From Burkholderia seminalis DSM 23518 (lineage in GTDB: Bacteria > Pseudomonadota > Gammaproteobacteria > Burkholderiales > Burkholderiaceae), in the NCBI RefSeq assembly GCF_902832885.1, contig NZ_CADFDK010000004.1:281655-345654 (forward strand): 64,000 nt of DNA. Direction: 5' to 3'. Numbering within the stretch: the stretch's first letter is position 1; each line of letters starts with the position of its first letter. The position numbers and the translations under genes were made by a program. The notes under the pieces are model-generated. The model ran no database searches, was not told where the DNA came from, and saw nothing but the letters and a program-made list of their open reading frames with translations. Positions 1 through 11,659 of this stretch are shown here, piece after piece.

Positions 1-114
1 GGCCGCATCGGCCGCGCCGACGAAGTGGCCGCGCTCGCGCTGTACCTCGCGTCCGACGAAGCGTCGTTCACGACCGGCGCGATCCACCTGATCGACGGCG
101 GCTGGTCAAACTGA
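1..114 (+). CDS. Short-chain dehydrogenase/reductase, C-terminal fragment (probable 2-keto-3-deoxy-L-fuconate dehydrogenase)
   Basis: Only the last 37 codons are in the window; the gene starts upstream. The visible end ([20 protein letters not shown] then SN and stop) is the classic SDR C-terminus in which substrate loop and dimer interface finish with a DGG motif. It lies 57 bp upstream of a diketo-deoxyfuconate hydrolase gene. In the nonphosphorylative L-fucose pathway the step just before that hydrolase is NAD-dependent oxidation of 2-keto-3-deoxy-L-fuconate, an SDR reaction, so that is the inferred role. The family call is firm; the substrate rests on context only. Confidence 0.75.
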   Translation, partial: GRIGRADEVAALALYLASDEASFTTGAIHLIDGGWSN

Positions 115-171
115 CCGTCTCAAACTGACCGCGCCTTCCCATTCACTTTCCGTTTCCGTTCCGACGACGCT

Positions 172-1014
172 ATGAAACTGCTCAGATTTGGCGACAAACA
201 CCATGAAAAACCGGGCCTGCTCGATGCGCAGGGCCACCTTCGCGACCTGTCCGGCGTGATCGACGACATCGCCGGCGATGCGCTGACCCCCGCGTCGCTC
301 GCGCGGCTGCGCGACATTCCGCCGTCGTCGCTGCCGCGCGTCGAGGGCGCGCCGCGGATCGGCGCGTGCGTCGGCCGCGTCGGCAAGTTCATCTGCATCG
401 GGCTCAACTATTCGGACCACGCGGCCGAGTCGGGCATGGAGGTGCCGAAGGAGCCCGTCGTGTTCGGCAAGTGGACGAGCGCGATCTCGGGCCCGAACGA
501 TGACGTCGAGATCCCGCGAGGCTCGCGGAAGACCGACTGGGAAGTCGAGCTCGGCGTGGTGATCGGCCAGGGCGGCCGCTACATCGACGAAGCCGATGCG
601 CTGTCGCACGTGGCCGGCTACTGCGTCGTGAACGACGTGTCGGAACGCGAATACCAGCTCGAACGCGGCGGCACGTGGGACAAGGGCAAGGGCAACGACA
701 CGTTCGGCCCGCTTGGGCCGTGGCTCGTGACGGCCGACGAAGTGCCCGATCCGCACGCGCTGCGGCTGTGGCTCGACGTCGACGGCCACCGCTACCAGAA
801 CGGCACGACCGCGACGATGGTGTTCCGCGTGCCGCACCTGATCAGCTACCTGAGCCGCTTCATGAGCCTGCAGCCGGGCGACGTGATCTCGACCGGCACG
901 CCGCCGGGCGTCGGCCTCGGGCAGAAGCCGCCCGTCTATCTGCGCGCCGGACAGGTGATCACGCTCGGCATCGACGGGCTCGGCGAGCAGCGCCAGCGCA
1001 CCGTGCAGGCCTGA
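172..1014 (+). CDS. Fumarylacetoacetate hydrolase family protein, probable 2,4-diketo-3-deoxy-L-fuconate hydrolase
   Basis: A 280-residue FAH-fold hydrolase. The catalytic core starts near residue 72 with the [11 protein letters not shown] signature. Glu124 and Glu126 in [11 protein letters not shown] match the acidic metal ligands of the family, and STGTPPGVG near residue 240 lines the active site. FAH-type enzymes in sugar-acid operons cleave a diketo acid; here the product pair would be pyruvate and L-lactate, the last step of nonphosphorylative L-fucose breakdown. It is followed after 23 bp by L-fuconate dehydratase in the same operon. The family is certain. The substrate is inferred from the neighbouring fuconate dehydratase and fuconolactonase genes. 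Confidence 0.85.
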   Translation: MKLLRFGDKHHEKPGLLDAQGHLRDLSGVIDDIAGDALTPASLARLRDIPPSSLPRVEGAPRIGACVGRVGKFICIGLNYSDHAAESGMEVPKEPVVFGKWTSAISGPNDDVEIPRGSRKTDWEVELGVVIGQGGRYIDEADALSHVAGYCVVNDVSEREYQLERGGTWDKGKGNDTFGPLGPWLVTADEVPDPHALRLWLDVDGHRYQNGTTATMVFRVPHLISYLSRFMSLQPGDVISTGTPPGVGLGQKPPVYLRAGQVITLGIDGLGEQRQRTVQA

Positions 1015-1037
1015 TCTCCTTTTACGGACGGTTCGTC

Positions 1038-3135
<2,098 letters not shown>

Positions 3136-3147
3136 GGGCCGCGAGCG

Positions 3148-4686
3148 ATGCAACCCGACCTCCACCCGAACCTCGCGCCGCCGCTGATTGCATTGACCGG
3201 CATCGGCAAGCGCTTCCCGGGCGTGCAGGCGCTCGATGATTGCCGCTTCGACCTGCGCGCGGGCGAAGTGCATGCGCTGATGGGCGAGAACGGCGCCGGC
3301 AAGTCGACGCTGATGAAGATCCTCGCGGGCGTGTACCCGCGCGACGACGGCGAGATCCGGATGGACGGCCATCCGGTCGAGATCGCCGATCCGCGCGCCG
3401 CGCAGGCGCTCGGGATCGGCATCATTCATCAGGAACTGAACCTGATGAATCACCTGAGCGTCGCGCAGAACATCTTCATCGGCCGCGAGCCGCGCGGCCG
3501 TCTCGGCGTGTTCGTCGACGAAGACAAGCTGAATCGCGATGCCGCCGCGATCTTCCGGCGGATGCGGCTCGATCTCGATCCGCGCACGCCGGTCGGCCGG
3601 CTGACGGTCGCGAAGCAGCAGATGGTCGAGATCGCGAAGGCGCTGTCGTTCGATTCGCGCGTGCTGATCATGGACGAGCCGACCGCCGCGCTGAACAACG
3701 CGGAGATCGGCGAGTTGTTCCGCATCATCCGCGACCTGCGGGCGAACGGCGTCGGCATCGTCTACATCTCGCACAAGATGGACGAACTGCGCCAGATCGC
3801 CGATCGCGTGACCGTGATGCGCGACGGCAAGTACGTCGCGACCGTGCCGATGGCCGGCACGTCGATGGAGACGATCATTTCGATGATGGTCGGACGCCAG
3901 CTCGAAACGGAAACCCGCACGCCGCCCGATACGTCGTCGAACGACGTGGCGCTCGAGGTGCGCGGGCTGTCGCGCGGGCGTGCGATCCGCGATGTCGGCT
4001 TCACGCTGCGGCGCGGCGAGATCCTCGGCTTCGCGGGGCTGATGGGCGCGGGCCGCACCGAGGTCGCGCGCGCGGTGTTCGGCGCGGACCCGATCGATGC
4101 CGGTGAAATTCGCGTGCACGGCCGCACCGTGACGATCCGCACGCCGGCCGACGCGGTGAGGCACGGGATCGGCTACCTGTCCGAGGATCGCAAGCACTTC
4201 GGGCTCGCGGTCGGCATGGACGTGCAGAACAACGTCGCGCTGGCGAGCATGCGCCGCTTCTTGCATCGCGGTGCGTTCCTGGATGCGCGCAAGATGCGCG
4301 ACACCGCGCAGTCGTACGTGCGGCGGCTCGCGATCCGCACGCCGTCGGTCACGCAGCCCGCGCGGCTGCTGTCGGGCGGCAACCAGCAGAAGATCGTGAT
4401 CGCGAAATGGCTGCTGCGCGACTGCGACATCCTGTTCTTCGACGAGCCGACGCGCGGCATCGACGTCGGCGCGAAAAGCGAGATCTACAAGCTGCTCGAC
4501 GCGCTCGCCGCCGACGGCAAGGCGATCGTGATGATCTCGTCGGAACTGCCCGAGGTGCTGCGCATGAGCCACCGGATTCTCGTGATGTGCGAAGGGCGCG
4601 TGACCGGCGAATTGCGTGCGGCCGACGCCACGCAGGAGAAGATCATGCATCTCGCGACGCAGCGCGAGTCGACCGTATTGTCCTGA
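3148..4686 (+). CDS. Sugar ABC transporter ATP-binding protein, RbsA/AraG type (probable L-fucose importer)
   Basis: A 512-residue protein with two fused nucleotide-binding domains, as in RbsA, AraG and XylG. The N-terminal half has a full Walker A ([16 protein letters not shown]), a Walker B ending [10 protein letters not shown] and a conserved switch His (YISHKMDE). The C-terminal half has the usual degenerate P-loop of this family (GLMGAGRTE), an intact signature LSGGNQQK and FDEPTRGID. It powers sugar uptake with the permease at 4701 and the binding protein at 5816. It starts 12 bp after the fucose dehydrogenase stop, so it is co-transcribed. L-fucose as substrate is inferred from the operon. 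Confidence 0.93.
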   Translation: MQPDLHPNLAPPLIALTGIGKRFPGVQALDDCRFDLRAGEVHALMGENGAGKSTLMKILAGVYPRDDGEIRMDGHPVEIADPRAAQALGIGIIHQELNLMNHLSVAQNIFIGREPRGRLGVFVDEDKLNRDAAAIFRRMRLDLDPRTPVGRLTVAKQQMVEIAKALSFDSRVLIMDEPTAALNNAEIGELFRIIRDLRANGVGIVYISHKMDELRQIADRVTVMRDGKYVATVPMAGTSMETIISMMVGRQLETETRTPPDTSSNDVALEVRGLSRGRAIRDVGFTLRRGEILGFAGLMGAGRTEVARAVFGADPIDAGEIRVHGRTVTIRTPADAVRHGIGYLSEDRKHFGLAVGMDVQNNVALASMRRFLHRGAFLDARKMRDTAQSYVRRLAIRTPSVTQPARLLSGGNQQKIVIAKWLLRDCDILFFDEPTRGIDVGAKSEIYKLLDALAADGKAIVMISSELPEVLRMSHRILVMCEGRVTGELRAADATQEKIMHLATQRESTVLS

Positions 4687-4700
4687 TTCAGACGCTTACC

Positions 4701-5738
4701 ATGTCCAACGATACGCATCCCGTCCCGCCCCTCGCTTCCGGCGACACGCCGGCCGCCGCGCCCGGTTTTCGCGCGCGCTTCTTCAACCCCGCCGCGCGCC
4801 AGAAGCTGCTCGCGTTCGCGAGCCTCGTGCTGCTGATCGTGTTCTTCAGCTTCGGTTCGCCGAACTTTCTCGAAGTCGACAACCTCGTGTCGATCCTGCA
4901 GGCCACCGCGGTCAATGGCGTGCTCGCCGTCGCCTGCACGTACGTGATCATCACGTCGGGCATCGACCTGTCGGTCGGCACGCTGATGACGTTCTGCGCG
5001 GTGATGGCCGGCGTCGTGCTGACGAAATGGGGGATGCCGCTGCCGTTCGGCATCCTGGCCGCGTTGTGCTTCGGCGCGTTGTCGGGCTGCGTGTCGGGGT
5101 TCGTGATCGCGAAGATGAAGGTGCCGCCGTTCATCGCGACGCTCGGCATGATGATGCTGCTCAAGGGCCTGTCGCTCGTGATCTCGGGCACGCGGCCGAT
5201 CTACTTCAACGACACGCCGGGCTTCACGTCGATCGCGCAGGACTCGCTGATCGGCAACCTGATCCCCGCGCTGCCGATTCCGAACGCGGTGCTGATCCTG
5301 TTTCTCGTCGCGATCGGCGCGTCGATCGTGCTGAACCGGACGATCTTCGGCCGCTACACGTTCGCGCTCGGCAGCAACGAGGAAGCGCTGCGGCTGTCCG
5401 GCGTGAACGTCGATGCGTGGAAGATCGCCGTCTACACGTTCAGCGGCGCGGTGTGCGGGATCGCCGGCCTGCTGATCGCGTCGCGGCTGAACTCCGCGCA
5501 GCCGGCGCTCGGGCAGGGTTACGAGCTCGATGCGATCGCGGCCGTCGTGATCGGCGGCACGTCGCTGTCGGGCGGCGCGGGCAGCATCGTCGGCACCATC
5601 ATCGGCGCGTTCATCATGAGCGTGCTGACCAACGGCCTGCGCATCATGTCGGTCGCGCAGGAATGGCAGACGGTCGTGACCGGCGTGATCATCATCCTCG
5701 CCGTGTACGTCGACATCCTGCGCCGGCGCCGCCGCTGA
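4701..5738 (+). CDS. Sugar ABC transporter permease, RbsC type
   Basis: A 345-residue inner-membrane permease (BPD_transp_2 family) with a short cytoplasmic N-terminus and about ten hydrophobic segments starting at the LLAFASLVLLIVFF stretch. It carries the family's TSGIDLSVGTLM and GGTSLSGGAGSIVGTIIGA motifs; the latter contacts the ATPase. It pairs with the ATPase gene ending 15 bp upstream. ATG 4701 is preferred over upstream in-frame starts because those lie inside the ATPase gene. Confidence 0.93.
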   Translation: MSNDTHPVPPLASGDTPAAAPGFRARFFNPAARQKLLAFASLVLLIVFFSFGSPNFLEVDNLVSILQATAVNGVLAVACTYVIITSGIDLSVGTLMTFCAVMAGVVLTKWGMPLPFGILAALCFGALSGCVSGFVIAKMKVPPFIATLGMMMLLKGLSLVISGTRPIYFNDTPGFTSIAQDSLIGNLIPALPIPNAVLILFLVAIGASIVLNRTIFGRYTFALGSNEEALRLSGVNVDAWKIAVYTFSGAVCGIAGLLIASRLNSAQPALGQGYELDAIAAVVIGGTSLSGGAGSIVGTIIGAFIMSVLTNGLRIMSVAQEWQTVVTGVIIILAVYVDILRRRRR

Positions 5739-5768
5739 CGCACGCCTGCACGCAGGCATCCGCTTCAC

Positions 5769-5785
5769 CGCCGGCCCGGCCGGCG
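5769..5785 (+). other. Small GC hairpin between permease and binding-protein genes
   Basis: Arms CGCCGGC and GCCGGCG (7 bp, perfect) enclose a 3-base loop, about 30 bp before the binding-protein start. Such stems between ABC transporter genes often set relative mRNA stability. No T run follows, so it is not a convincing terminator. Confidence 0.35.
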
Positions 5786-5815
5786 TCCAGAAGAATCCAA
5801 CCAAGGAGACGCGAA

Positions 5816-6757
5816 GTGATCAGGAGCAAGGTGTTGAACGCGATCGTCGGGCTGACGTTCGCCGTCGGCGTCACGGCCGGCGCGCAGGCGCAGGAAGCCT
5901 ATATCCCGCTGATCTCGAAAGGCTTCCAGCATCAGTTCTGGCAGGCCGTGAAGTCGGGCGCCGTGCAGGCCGCGAAGGACTACAAGGTGAAGGTGACGTT
6001 CGAGGGGCCGGAAACCGAGGCGATGGTCGACAAGCAGATCGACATGCTGTCGGCCGCGATCGCGAAGAAGCCGGCCGCGCTCGGCTTCGCGGCGCTCGAC
6101 AGCAAGGCCGCGCTGCCGCTGCTGAAGAAGGCGCAGGCCGAGAAGATCCCGGTGATCGCGTTCGACTCGGGCGTCGACAGCGACATCCCGGTGACGACCG
6201 CCGCGACCAACAACAAGGCGGCCGCCGCGCTCGCCGCCGACAAGCTCGCCGCGCTGATCGGCGACGAAGGCGAGGTGGCCGTGGTCGCGCACGACCAGAC
6301 GAGCCGTACCGGCATCGACCGCCGCGACGGTTTTCTCGAGCGGATGAAGGCGGCGCACCCGAAGGTGCAGGTCGTGACCGTGCAGTACGGCGAAGGCGAC
6401 CAGCTGAAGTCGACCGAGGTGACGAAGTCGATCCTGCAGGCGTATCCGAAGCTCAAGGGGCTGTTCGGCACCAACGAAGGATCGGCGATCGGCGTGGTCA
6501 ACGGCGTGCGCGAGATGAAGCGCAAGGTCGTGATCGTCGGCTACGATTCCGGCAAGCAGCAGAAGGACGCGATCCGCAGCGGGCTGATGGCCGGCGCGAT
6601 CACGCAGAACCCGATCGGGATCGGCTACAAGACCGTCGAGGCGGCCGTGAAGGCGATCAAGGGCGAGAAGCTGCCGAAGGTCATCGACACCGGTTTCTAC
6701 TGGTACGACAAGACCAATATCGACGATCCGAAGATCGCGGCGGTGTTGTACGACTGA
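5816..6757 (+). CDS. Periplasmic sugar-binding protein of the ABC transporter (RbsB family)
   Basis: A 313-residue type 1 periplasmic binding protein. A signal peptide of about 23 residues ends in AGAQAQ before EAYIPLISKGFQHQFW. The fold's landmarks follow: the ALGFAALDSKA hinge region, VIAFDSGVD, GRRDGF-like DRRDGFLERM and GTNEGSAIG. The start is GTG at 5816, supported by AAGGAGACG 4 bp upstream and by a signal peptide beginning right there (MIRSKVLNAIVGLTFAVG). It delivers sugar, by context L-fucose, to the permease. Confidence 0.92.
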   Translation: MIRSKVLNAIVGLTFAVGVTAGAQAQEAYIPLISKGFQHQFWQAVKSGAVQAAKDYKVKVTFEGPETEAMVDKQIDMLSAAIAKKPAALGFAALDSKAALPLLKKAQAEKIPVIAFDSGVDSDIPVTTAATNNKAAAALAADKLAALIGDEGEVAVVAHDQTSRTGIDRRDGFLERMKAAHPKVQVVTVQYGEGDQLKSTEVTKSILQAYPKLKGLFGTNEGSAIGVVNGVREMKRKVVIVGYDSGKQQKDAIRSGLMAGAITQNPIGIGYKTVEAAVKAIKGEKLPKVIDTGFYWYDKTNIDDPKIAAVLYD

Positions 6758-6824
6758 GCGTTGCGCGCGAGCGGCGGCGATGACGCGCGCCGCCGCGACA
6801 GCGGCGACTGAACACGAGGGCACC

Positions 6825-7715
6825 ATGGGCGCAGTGCGCATCGATTCCCATCAGCACTTCTGGCGTTATCGCGCGGCCGACTATCCGTGGATCGGCCCCG
6901 GGATGGGCGTGCTCGCACGCGACTACCTGCCCGACGTGCTGTGGCCGCAGATGCATGCGCAGGCGCTCGGCGCGTCGATCGCGGTGCAGGCGCGCGCCGG
7001 GCGCGACGAGACGGCGTTCCTGCTCGATCTCGCGCGCGACGACGCCCGCATCGCGGCGGTGGTCGGCTGGGAGGATCTCGGCGCGCCCGGGCTGGCCGAG
7101 CGGGTCGCCGCGTGGGGCAGCGCGAAGCTGCGCGGCTTTCGTCATCAGGTGCAGGACGAAGCCGACGTGGCCGCATTCGTCGCCGATCCCGGTTTCAATC
7201 GGGGCATCGCGTGGCTGCAGGCGAATGGTTACGTGTACGACGTGCTCGTGTTCGAGCGCCAGTTGCCGGACGTGCGCGCGTTCTGCGCGACGCACGATGC
7301 GCACTGGCTCGTGCTCGATCATGCCGGCAAGCCGGCGCTCACCGAGTTCGAGCGGGACGACACGGCGCTCGCACGCTGGCGCGCGTCGCTGCGCGAGCTG
7401 GGCGCGTTGCCGCACGTGGCATGCAAGCTGTCGGGGCTCGTGACCGAGGCGGACTGGCGGCGCGGCCTGCGCGCGCGGGACATCCGGCACATCGAGCAGT
7501 GCCTCGACGCGGCGCTCGACGCGTTCGGGCCGCAGCGGCTGATGTTCGGGTCGGACTGGCCCGTGTGCCTGCTGGCGGCCTCGTATGACGAAGTGGCGTC
7601 GCTCGTCGAACGCTGGGCCGAATCGCGGCTGTCGGCGGCCGAGCGCAACGCGCTGTGGGGCGGCACGGCCGCGCGTTGTTACGCGGTGCCGGGCGATGTG
7701 AGGCGCGGCATATAA
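6825..7715 (+). CDS. L-fuconolactonase (COG3618 amidohydrolase)
   Basis: A 296-residue amidohydrolase-superfamily TIM barrel. The metal-binding HxH motif is at the N-terminus (DSHQHFW), followed by FRHQVQDE, the LDHAGKPAL strand and the terminal Asp in FGSDWPVC. Members of this COG3618 branch in fucose operons hydrolyse L-fucono-lactone to L-fuconate. ATG 6825 is preferred to the in-frame ATG at 6780 because GAGGG lies just upstream and homologous proteins begin a few residues before DSHQHFW. It closes the pathway between fucose dehydrogenase and fuconate dehydratase. Confidence 0.9.
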   Translation: MGAVRIDSHQHFWRYRAADYPWIGPGMGVLARDYLPDVLWPQMHAQALGASIAVQARAGRDETAFLLDLARDDARIAAVVGWEDLGAPGLAERVAAWGSAKLRGFRHQVQDEADVAAFVADPGFNRGIAWLQANGYVYDVLVFERQLPDVRAFCATHDAHWLVLDHAGKPALTEFERDDTALARWRASLRELGALPHVACKLSGLVTEADWRRGLRARDIRHIEQCLDAALDAFGPQRLMFGSDWPVCLLAASYDEVASLVERWAESRLSAAERNALWGGTAARCYAVPGDVRRGI

Positions 7716-7752
7716 AATAGGCGCGAACGGTCTGTGCGATTCGTCAGACCGT
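7710..7752 (+). promoter_or_regulatory. Putative promoter and operator of the GntR regulator gene
   Basis: A TATAAAAT -10-like element overlaps the lactonase stop codon. It is followed by an inverted repeat with perfect 8-bp arms, ACGGTCTG (7727-7734) and CAGACCGT (7745-7752), separated by 10 bp and ending 31 bp before the regulator start. The half-site core GGTCTG/CAGACC resembles the GT...AC half-sites of FadR-subfamily GntR operators, so autoregulation is likely. A stem-loop terminator role for the operon is the alternative. Confidence 0.5.
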
Positions 7753-7783
7753 CCGGAACGAAACCGATTACCGGCGTCAACGT

Positions 7784-8557
7784 ATGTCCATCCAGCCGAT
7801 TCAGAACCGCCGCCTCTACCAGCAGATCGCCGACAAGCTCAGTGCGATGATCGAGTCCGGCGATTTTCCGCCGGGCAGCTATCTGCCGCCCGAGCGCGAA
7901 CTGGCCGAGCAGTTCGGCGTGTCGCGCACGTCGGTGCGCGAGGCGCTGATCGCGCTCGAAGTGAGCGGGCTCGTCAGCGTGCGCGTCGGCGACGGCGTGA
8001 AGGTGCGTCATCCCGAAGCGGTCGCGGCGCCGGAGCCCGCGCCCGAACCCGCATCCCGTGCGACGGTCGCGCCGTTCTCGATCGTCGAGATCGATCCCGA
8101 ACTCGGCATCGCGCTCGACCTCGATACCGAGGTCCCGCCGTTCGCGCTGTTGCAGGCGCGCCGGCTGATCGAACCGGAAGCGGCATCGCTCGCGGCAAAG
8201 CACGGCTCGGACGCGCAGATCGAAGGGATTCACGAAGCGTTCCTGCGCAACCAGGAAGACAACCGCAGCGGCTCGCTCACGCACCCGGGCGACCGGCTGT
8301 TCCATATCCGCATCGCGGAAGCGAGCGACAACGCCGCGTATGCGCTGATGATCAAGCAGCTGCTCGCGCACAAGTACGACCTGATGTTCCAGCGGCTGCA
8401 GTCGCTGTACATGCCGAACGACATGCCGCACCGTTCGGAGCTGGAACACCGCGCGATCCTCGACGCGATCCGCGCGCGCGATCCCGACGCCGCGCGCCGC
8501 GCGATGGCCGAGCACCTCGACGAAGTCATCCGGATCTTCGGCCGCGCGCTCGACTGA
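7784..8557 (+). CDS. GntR/FadR-family transcriptional regulator
   Basis: A 257-residue regulator. A winged helix-turn-helix (residues about 8-75; LYQQIADKL, LPPERELAEQFGVSRTSVREAL) is followed by a C-terminal FCD ligand domain with the Asp/His metal-site pattern (RLFHIRIAEAS, then LEHRAILDAI and MAEHLDEV). FadR-type repressors in sugar-acid operons are usually released by a pathway acid. Its position as the last gene of the fucose operon, behind its own putative promoter and inverted repeat, argues that it is the pathway-specific regulator. The family is certain, the effector inferred. Confidence 0.9.
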   Translation: MSIQPIQNRRLYQQIADKLSAMIESGDFPPGSYLPPERELAEQFGVSRTSVREALIALEVSGLVSVRVGDGVKVRHPEAVAAPEPAPEPASRATVAPFSIVEIDPELGIALDLDTEVPPFALLQARRLIEPEAASLAAKHGSDAQIEGIHEAFLRNQEDNRSGSLTHPGDRLFHIRIAEASDNAAYALMIKQLLAHKYDLMFQRLQSLYMPNDMPHRSELEHRAILDAIRARDPDAARRAMAEHLDEVIRIFGRALD

Positions 8558-8580
8558 GCGCGCGGTGACGGGTCATCTGT

Positions 8581-9822
8581 TCAGAAACGATCGGCGCGAT
8601 ACGGCGCCGGATCGGTGAACGGCGCTTCGCCCGTCATCATCTCGGCCAGCAGGCGGCCGGTGACGGGGCCGAGCGTGAGCCCGTGGTGGTTGTGGCCGAA
8701 CGCGAACCACAGGCCGCGATGCGCGGGCGCGGGGCCGATCACCGGGCGCATGTCCGGCGTGCACGGCCGGAAGCCGAGCCACGGCTGCGGGTCGAGCCGT
8801 TCGCCGAAACCGAACACGGGCCGCGCGACGCGTTCCGCGCGTTCGAGCTGCACGCCGGTCGGCGGCACGCGGCGCCGCGCGATCTCGACCCCCGTCGTCA
8901 GCCGCAGCCCGCGCCGCATCGGCGCGATCACGTAGCCGTATTCGCGATCGACGATCGGCGCCGACGGCACGCCGCGCGCGGACGGCGCGTAGTGCATGTG
9001 ATAACCGCGCTTCTCGCGCAGCGGGATCTTGTAGCCGAACTTGCCGAACACGATGTCGGACCACGGGCCGAGCGCGACGACGACGGCCGGTGCGGCGGCC
9101 GGGCCGTCCTGCGTGTGAACCTGCCAGCCGGGCGACAGTGCGTCGAGGCTGGCGGCGTCGCCGCCGAGCAGCGTGCCGCCGCCCTGCACGAACAGTTGCG
9201 CATACGCTTTGACGAGCGCGGACGGATCGACGACGCTTTTCGGATCGAGCCAGTGCAGCGCGCCGCAGAAGCCGGGTGCGAGGCTCGGCTCGTGCGCGTG
9301 CAGCGCGGCCGCGTCGAGCGGCGTGATGCCGAGCCCGTGGCGGCGCGCGGTGAGGCCGGCCTCGGCCACGCCGCGTTCGAAGGCGGCCGGCGTTCGGAAC
9401 GCTTCCAGCCAGCCGGTCGCGCGGATCAGTTCGCCGGCGCCGGCCCGCGCGATCAGCGCGTCGTGCTCGACGATGCAGCGCTCGATCAGCGGCAGCATGT
9501 CGCGCGAAGCGGCCGCGTGGCGCAGCGGCGCCGATTCCCACCAGAACCGTGCGAGCCATGGCGCGAACGCGGGCAGCGATGCGCTGTGCCAGTAGAGATC
9601 GGTCGAGCGGTTCAGCGCATAACGCATGAGCGTGAACGGGCTGCGCGGGAACGGATACGGCTCGACCGACGAGCGTTCGATCAGCCCGGCGTTGCCGAAG
9701 CTCGTGCCTTCGCCGGGCGCGCCGCGATCGACAAGGGCAACCTTGCGTCCGCGATCCTGCAGATGCAGCGCGGCGGACACGCCGACGATGCCGGCGCCGA
9801 GAACGATTACGTCGAAATCCAT
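8581..9822 (-). CDS. FAD-dependent oxidoreductase, DadA-like (D-amino acid dehydrogenase family)
   Basis: A 413-residue DAO-family flavoenzyme. A Rossmann FAD motif is at the N-terminus (VIVLGAGIVGVSAALHL), followed by SFGNAGLIERSS and RSPFTLMRYALNRS, typical of DadA small-subunit relatives. The C-terminal FAD clamp reads FAFGHNHHGLTLGP. Such enzymes oxidise D-amino acids or N-methylated/secondary amines and pass electrons to the respiratory chain. ATG 9822 was chosen because the FAD motif begins five residues later; the 89 codons of open frame upstream resemble noncoding sequence. It converges with the GntR gene, leaving 23 bp between stops. The substrate cannot be told. Confidence 0.85.
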   Translation of the reverse strand: MDFDVIVLGAGIVGVSAALHLQDRGRKVALVDRGAPGEGTSFGNAGLIERSSVEPYPFPRSPFTLMRYALNRSTDLYWHSASLPAFAPWLARFWWESAPLRHAAASRDMLPLIERCIVEHDALIARAGAGELIRATGWLEAFRTPAAFERGVAEAGLTARRHGLGITPLDAAALHAHEPSLAPGFCGALHWLDPKSVVDPSALVKAYAQLFVQGGGTLLGGDAASLDALSPGWQVHTQDGPAAAPAVVVALGPWSDIVFGKFGYKIPLREKRGYHMHYAPSARGVPSAPIVDREYGYVIAPMRRGLRLTTGVEIARRRVPPTGVQLERAERVARPVFGFGERLDPQPWLGFRPCTPDMRPVIGPAPAHRGLWFAFGHNHHGLTLGPVTGRLLAEMMTGEAPFTDPAPYRADRF

Positions 9823-10256
9823 CGATGGTGAAGGGCGGTTGGCGGGGCAGGGGGCGTGGTGTCGCGATCGTCGTGCCGCCGCGTGTTGGAGAACGTTCGA
9901 TGTACAAGCATACTCGCCGCGGCGTGAAGGACCAAGCCGGCGGCGGTGCCGATACGCGGAACGTGGCCCGTGCACGATGATTCGCGATCGTCGCGGCGAG
10001 GCGGGCAGCATGGGTCGACGACTCGGCCACTCGTGTCGTGCCGACGATTGCCGACGGCGATTCCGCGAAGGCGAAAGCGGCCCGCGCACGTACGATCGAG
10101 GCGTCGTATTCGATGGCGCACAAGGTCACATCCGCTGGAGCCGATCAACATCATCGTGTGCACGCGTAACGGCGGCACTCCCGCGCATCGCGTGACGCTG
10201 CACGAACGCGTGTCGGGCCGCAGTTTCGGTGCGCACGAATCGACGTACTGGCTGTT
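9823..10256. other. Non-coding stretch upstream of the DadA-like gene
   Basis: I see no credible gene in these 434 bp: all open frames are short, Arg/Pro-rich and lack family motifs. It must hold the promoter of the minus-strand oxidoreductase. The last part may include a further decayed section of the hydroxylase pseudogene that follows. Confidence 0.5.
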
Positions 10257-10662
10257 CGAGGCGGCATGGTGTGCGGTGAAGGCGAGCAGGCCCGTGAAGC
10301 TGATGAACAGTCGCAAGGACGGCGCGGTGAAGATGGAGAGGCTCACGTGCGTGGCCGACTGCGGGAGCGCGGTGTCGCCGGCCGGGGGCGACGAGTAATG
10401 GTACGGCGGGCTGATGTGGGGGCTCGGCCATGCGACGGTCGATCGCATCGATTTCCGGCACGGCCGCGTGCTGCAGTCGAACTTCGACACGTATCGCGTG
10501 ATGCGGATGAGCGACATGCCAGAGACCGACATTCACATCGTGCCGGGCGGCGTCGGCGAGCTGTCGAGCCCGGCGGTGACGCCGGCGATTGCGAATGCGG
10601 GGTTCAGGCTGACGGGGACGCGCCTGCGGGAGACGCCGTTCGATTTGTCGGCGATCGCATAG
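10257..10662 (+). pseudogene. Relic of an aldehyde dehydrogenase / isoquinoline 1-oxidoreductase large (molybdopterin-binding) subunit
   Basis: One reading frame interrupted by an in-frame TAA (10396-10398) encodes pieces of an IorB/xanthine-oxidase-type beta subunit. Before the stop is an AVKASRPVKLMNSRKDG segment (central domain) joined directly to VKMERLTCVADCGSAVSP (C-terminal domain). After the stop, WYGGLMWGLGHATVDRI continues to SNFDTYRVMRMSDMPETD and VGELSSPAVTPAIANA, a well-preserved C-terminus. The join implies a large internal deletion plus a nonsense mutation. No start region and no cofactor-binding N-terminal half are present, so it is non-functional. Confidence 0.75.
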
Positions 10663-10942
10663 CGCGCATGAACGTATGAAGTTTGCCGCCCGCGGGCATC
10701 CAATCCGCTGACCAATCTACCGGCGTCGACACCGGATCGACGCCGGTCATCGCCTTCGCTCGCATCGTCGTGACGCAGTACCGATTCCGCATACTTTCCG
10801 ACGTTTTATCGGGTGTTTCCCACTGCTTGGTCATCCGAATTTTTACCTAAGATGAAGCCATCATGCGCGTAATTCGGTGCCTGCACGCGCATGGGAAGAG
10901 GCGAGGGGCAGCGCCGGAGCGACGCCAGCGGATGTTGCCATC

Positions 10943-11659
10943 ATGGATGCGAAAGTGTGCGCGTCGGCTGTCGGTCTCGCGACTGCAGCGACGTCAGCGG
11001 GCGCGGCGCCCATCGCCGCGCGGACGGTGTCCGGCCGTCTCGGCCGAGCCGCTTCGTTGCGCCACGCGCTGTTCGCAATCGTTTGCTGGTTGGGCGCGGC
11101 ACCCGCCGTGCTCGCAGGGGCGCCCGTCGATACCGACGTTCCGGTCGATCCCATGCACCTCGCCGCCGCCGCAAGCCCTGCCGATCATGTCGATCACGCC
11201 GACCCGGCCCATTCCTCACACGACTCCGCCGTGCGCCAGGTCGTGCTCGGCATCGTCAGCTTCACGCGCTGGCCGACCACGCCCGTTCGCCTGCATCTGT
11301 GCGTCACGGGCCGGCCCGACTACGCGCGCGGCCTGACCGACACGCTGGAGGCCGGCTCGACGCTGGTCGACGTGCAGCGCGTACGTCCCGACGATCCGGC
11401 GCTCGGCATCGCATGCGACATCGTCTACCTCGGCACGCTGAGCAACGACGAACGCGCGCGGGTGAGAACCGCGGTGGCCGGTCATCCGGTGCTGACGATC
11501 TCGGAACACGATCCGTCCTGCACCGCGGGCGGCATGTTCTGCCTGAGTGTCGACGGCGATCGCGTGTCGTTCGACATCAATCTCGACGCCGTCGCGCGCA
11601 GCGGCGTGCGCGTGCACCCGAACGTGCTCAACCTCGCCCGGCGGCCGGTGACGCCATGA
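10943..11659 (+). CDS. YfiR-like periplasmic repressor of a diguanylate cyclase (DUF4154)
   Basis: About 238 residues. A long N-terminus carries a hydrophobic export segment (LFAIVCWLGAAPAVLAGAP), followed by a YfiR domain: VLGIVSFTRWP, HLCVTGRP, IACDIVYLG, and a closing DPSCTAGGMFCLSVD then FDINLDA. The four cysteines, with the last pair seven residues apart, match the two disulphides of Pseudomonas YfiR. In that system periplasmic YfiR binds and silences the membrane cyclase YfiN. The stop overlaps the start of the GGDEF gene by ATGA. The start is uncertain: ATG 10943 is used, and a GTG at about 10877 would lengthen it by 22 residues. Confidence 0.85.
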   Translation: MDAKVCASAVGLATAATSAGAAPIAARTVSGRLGRAASLRHALFAIVCWLGAAPAVLAGAPVDTDVPVDPMHLAAAASPADHVDHADPAHSSHDSAVRQVVLGIVSFTRWPTTPVRLHLCVTGRPDYARGLTDTLEAGSTLVDVQRVRPDDPALGIACDIVYLGTLSNDERARVRTAVAGHPVLTISEHDPSCTAGGMFCLSVDGDRVSFDINLDAVARSGVRVHPNVLNLARRPVTP

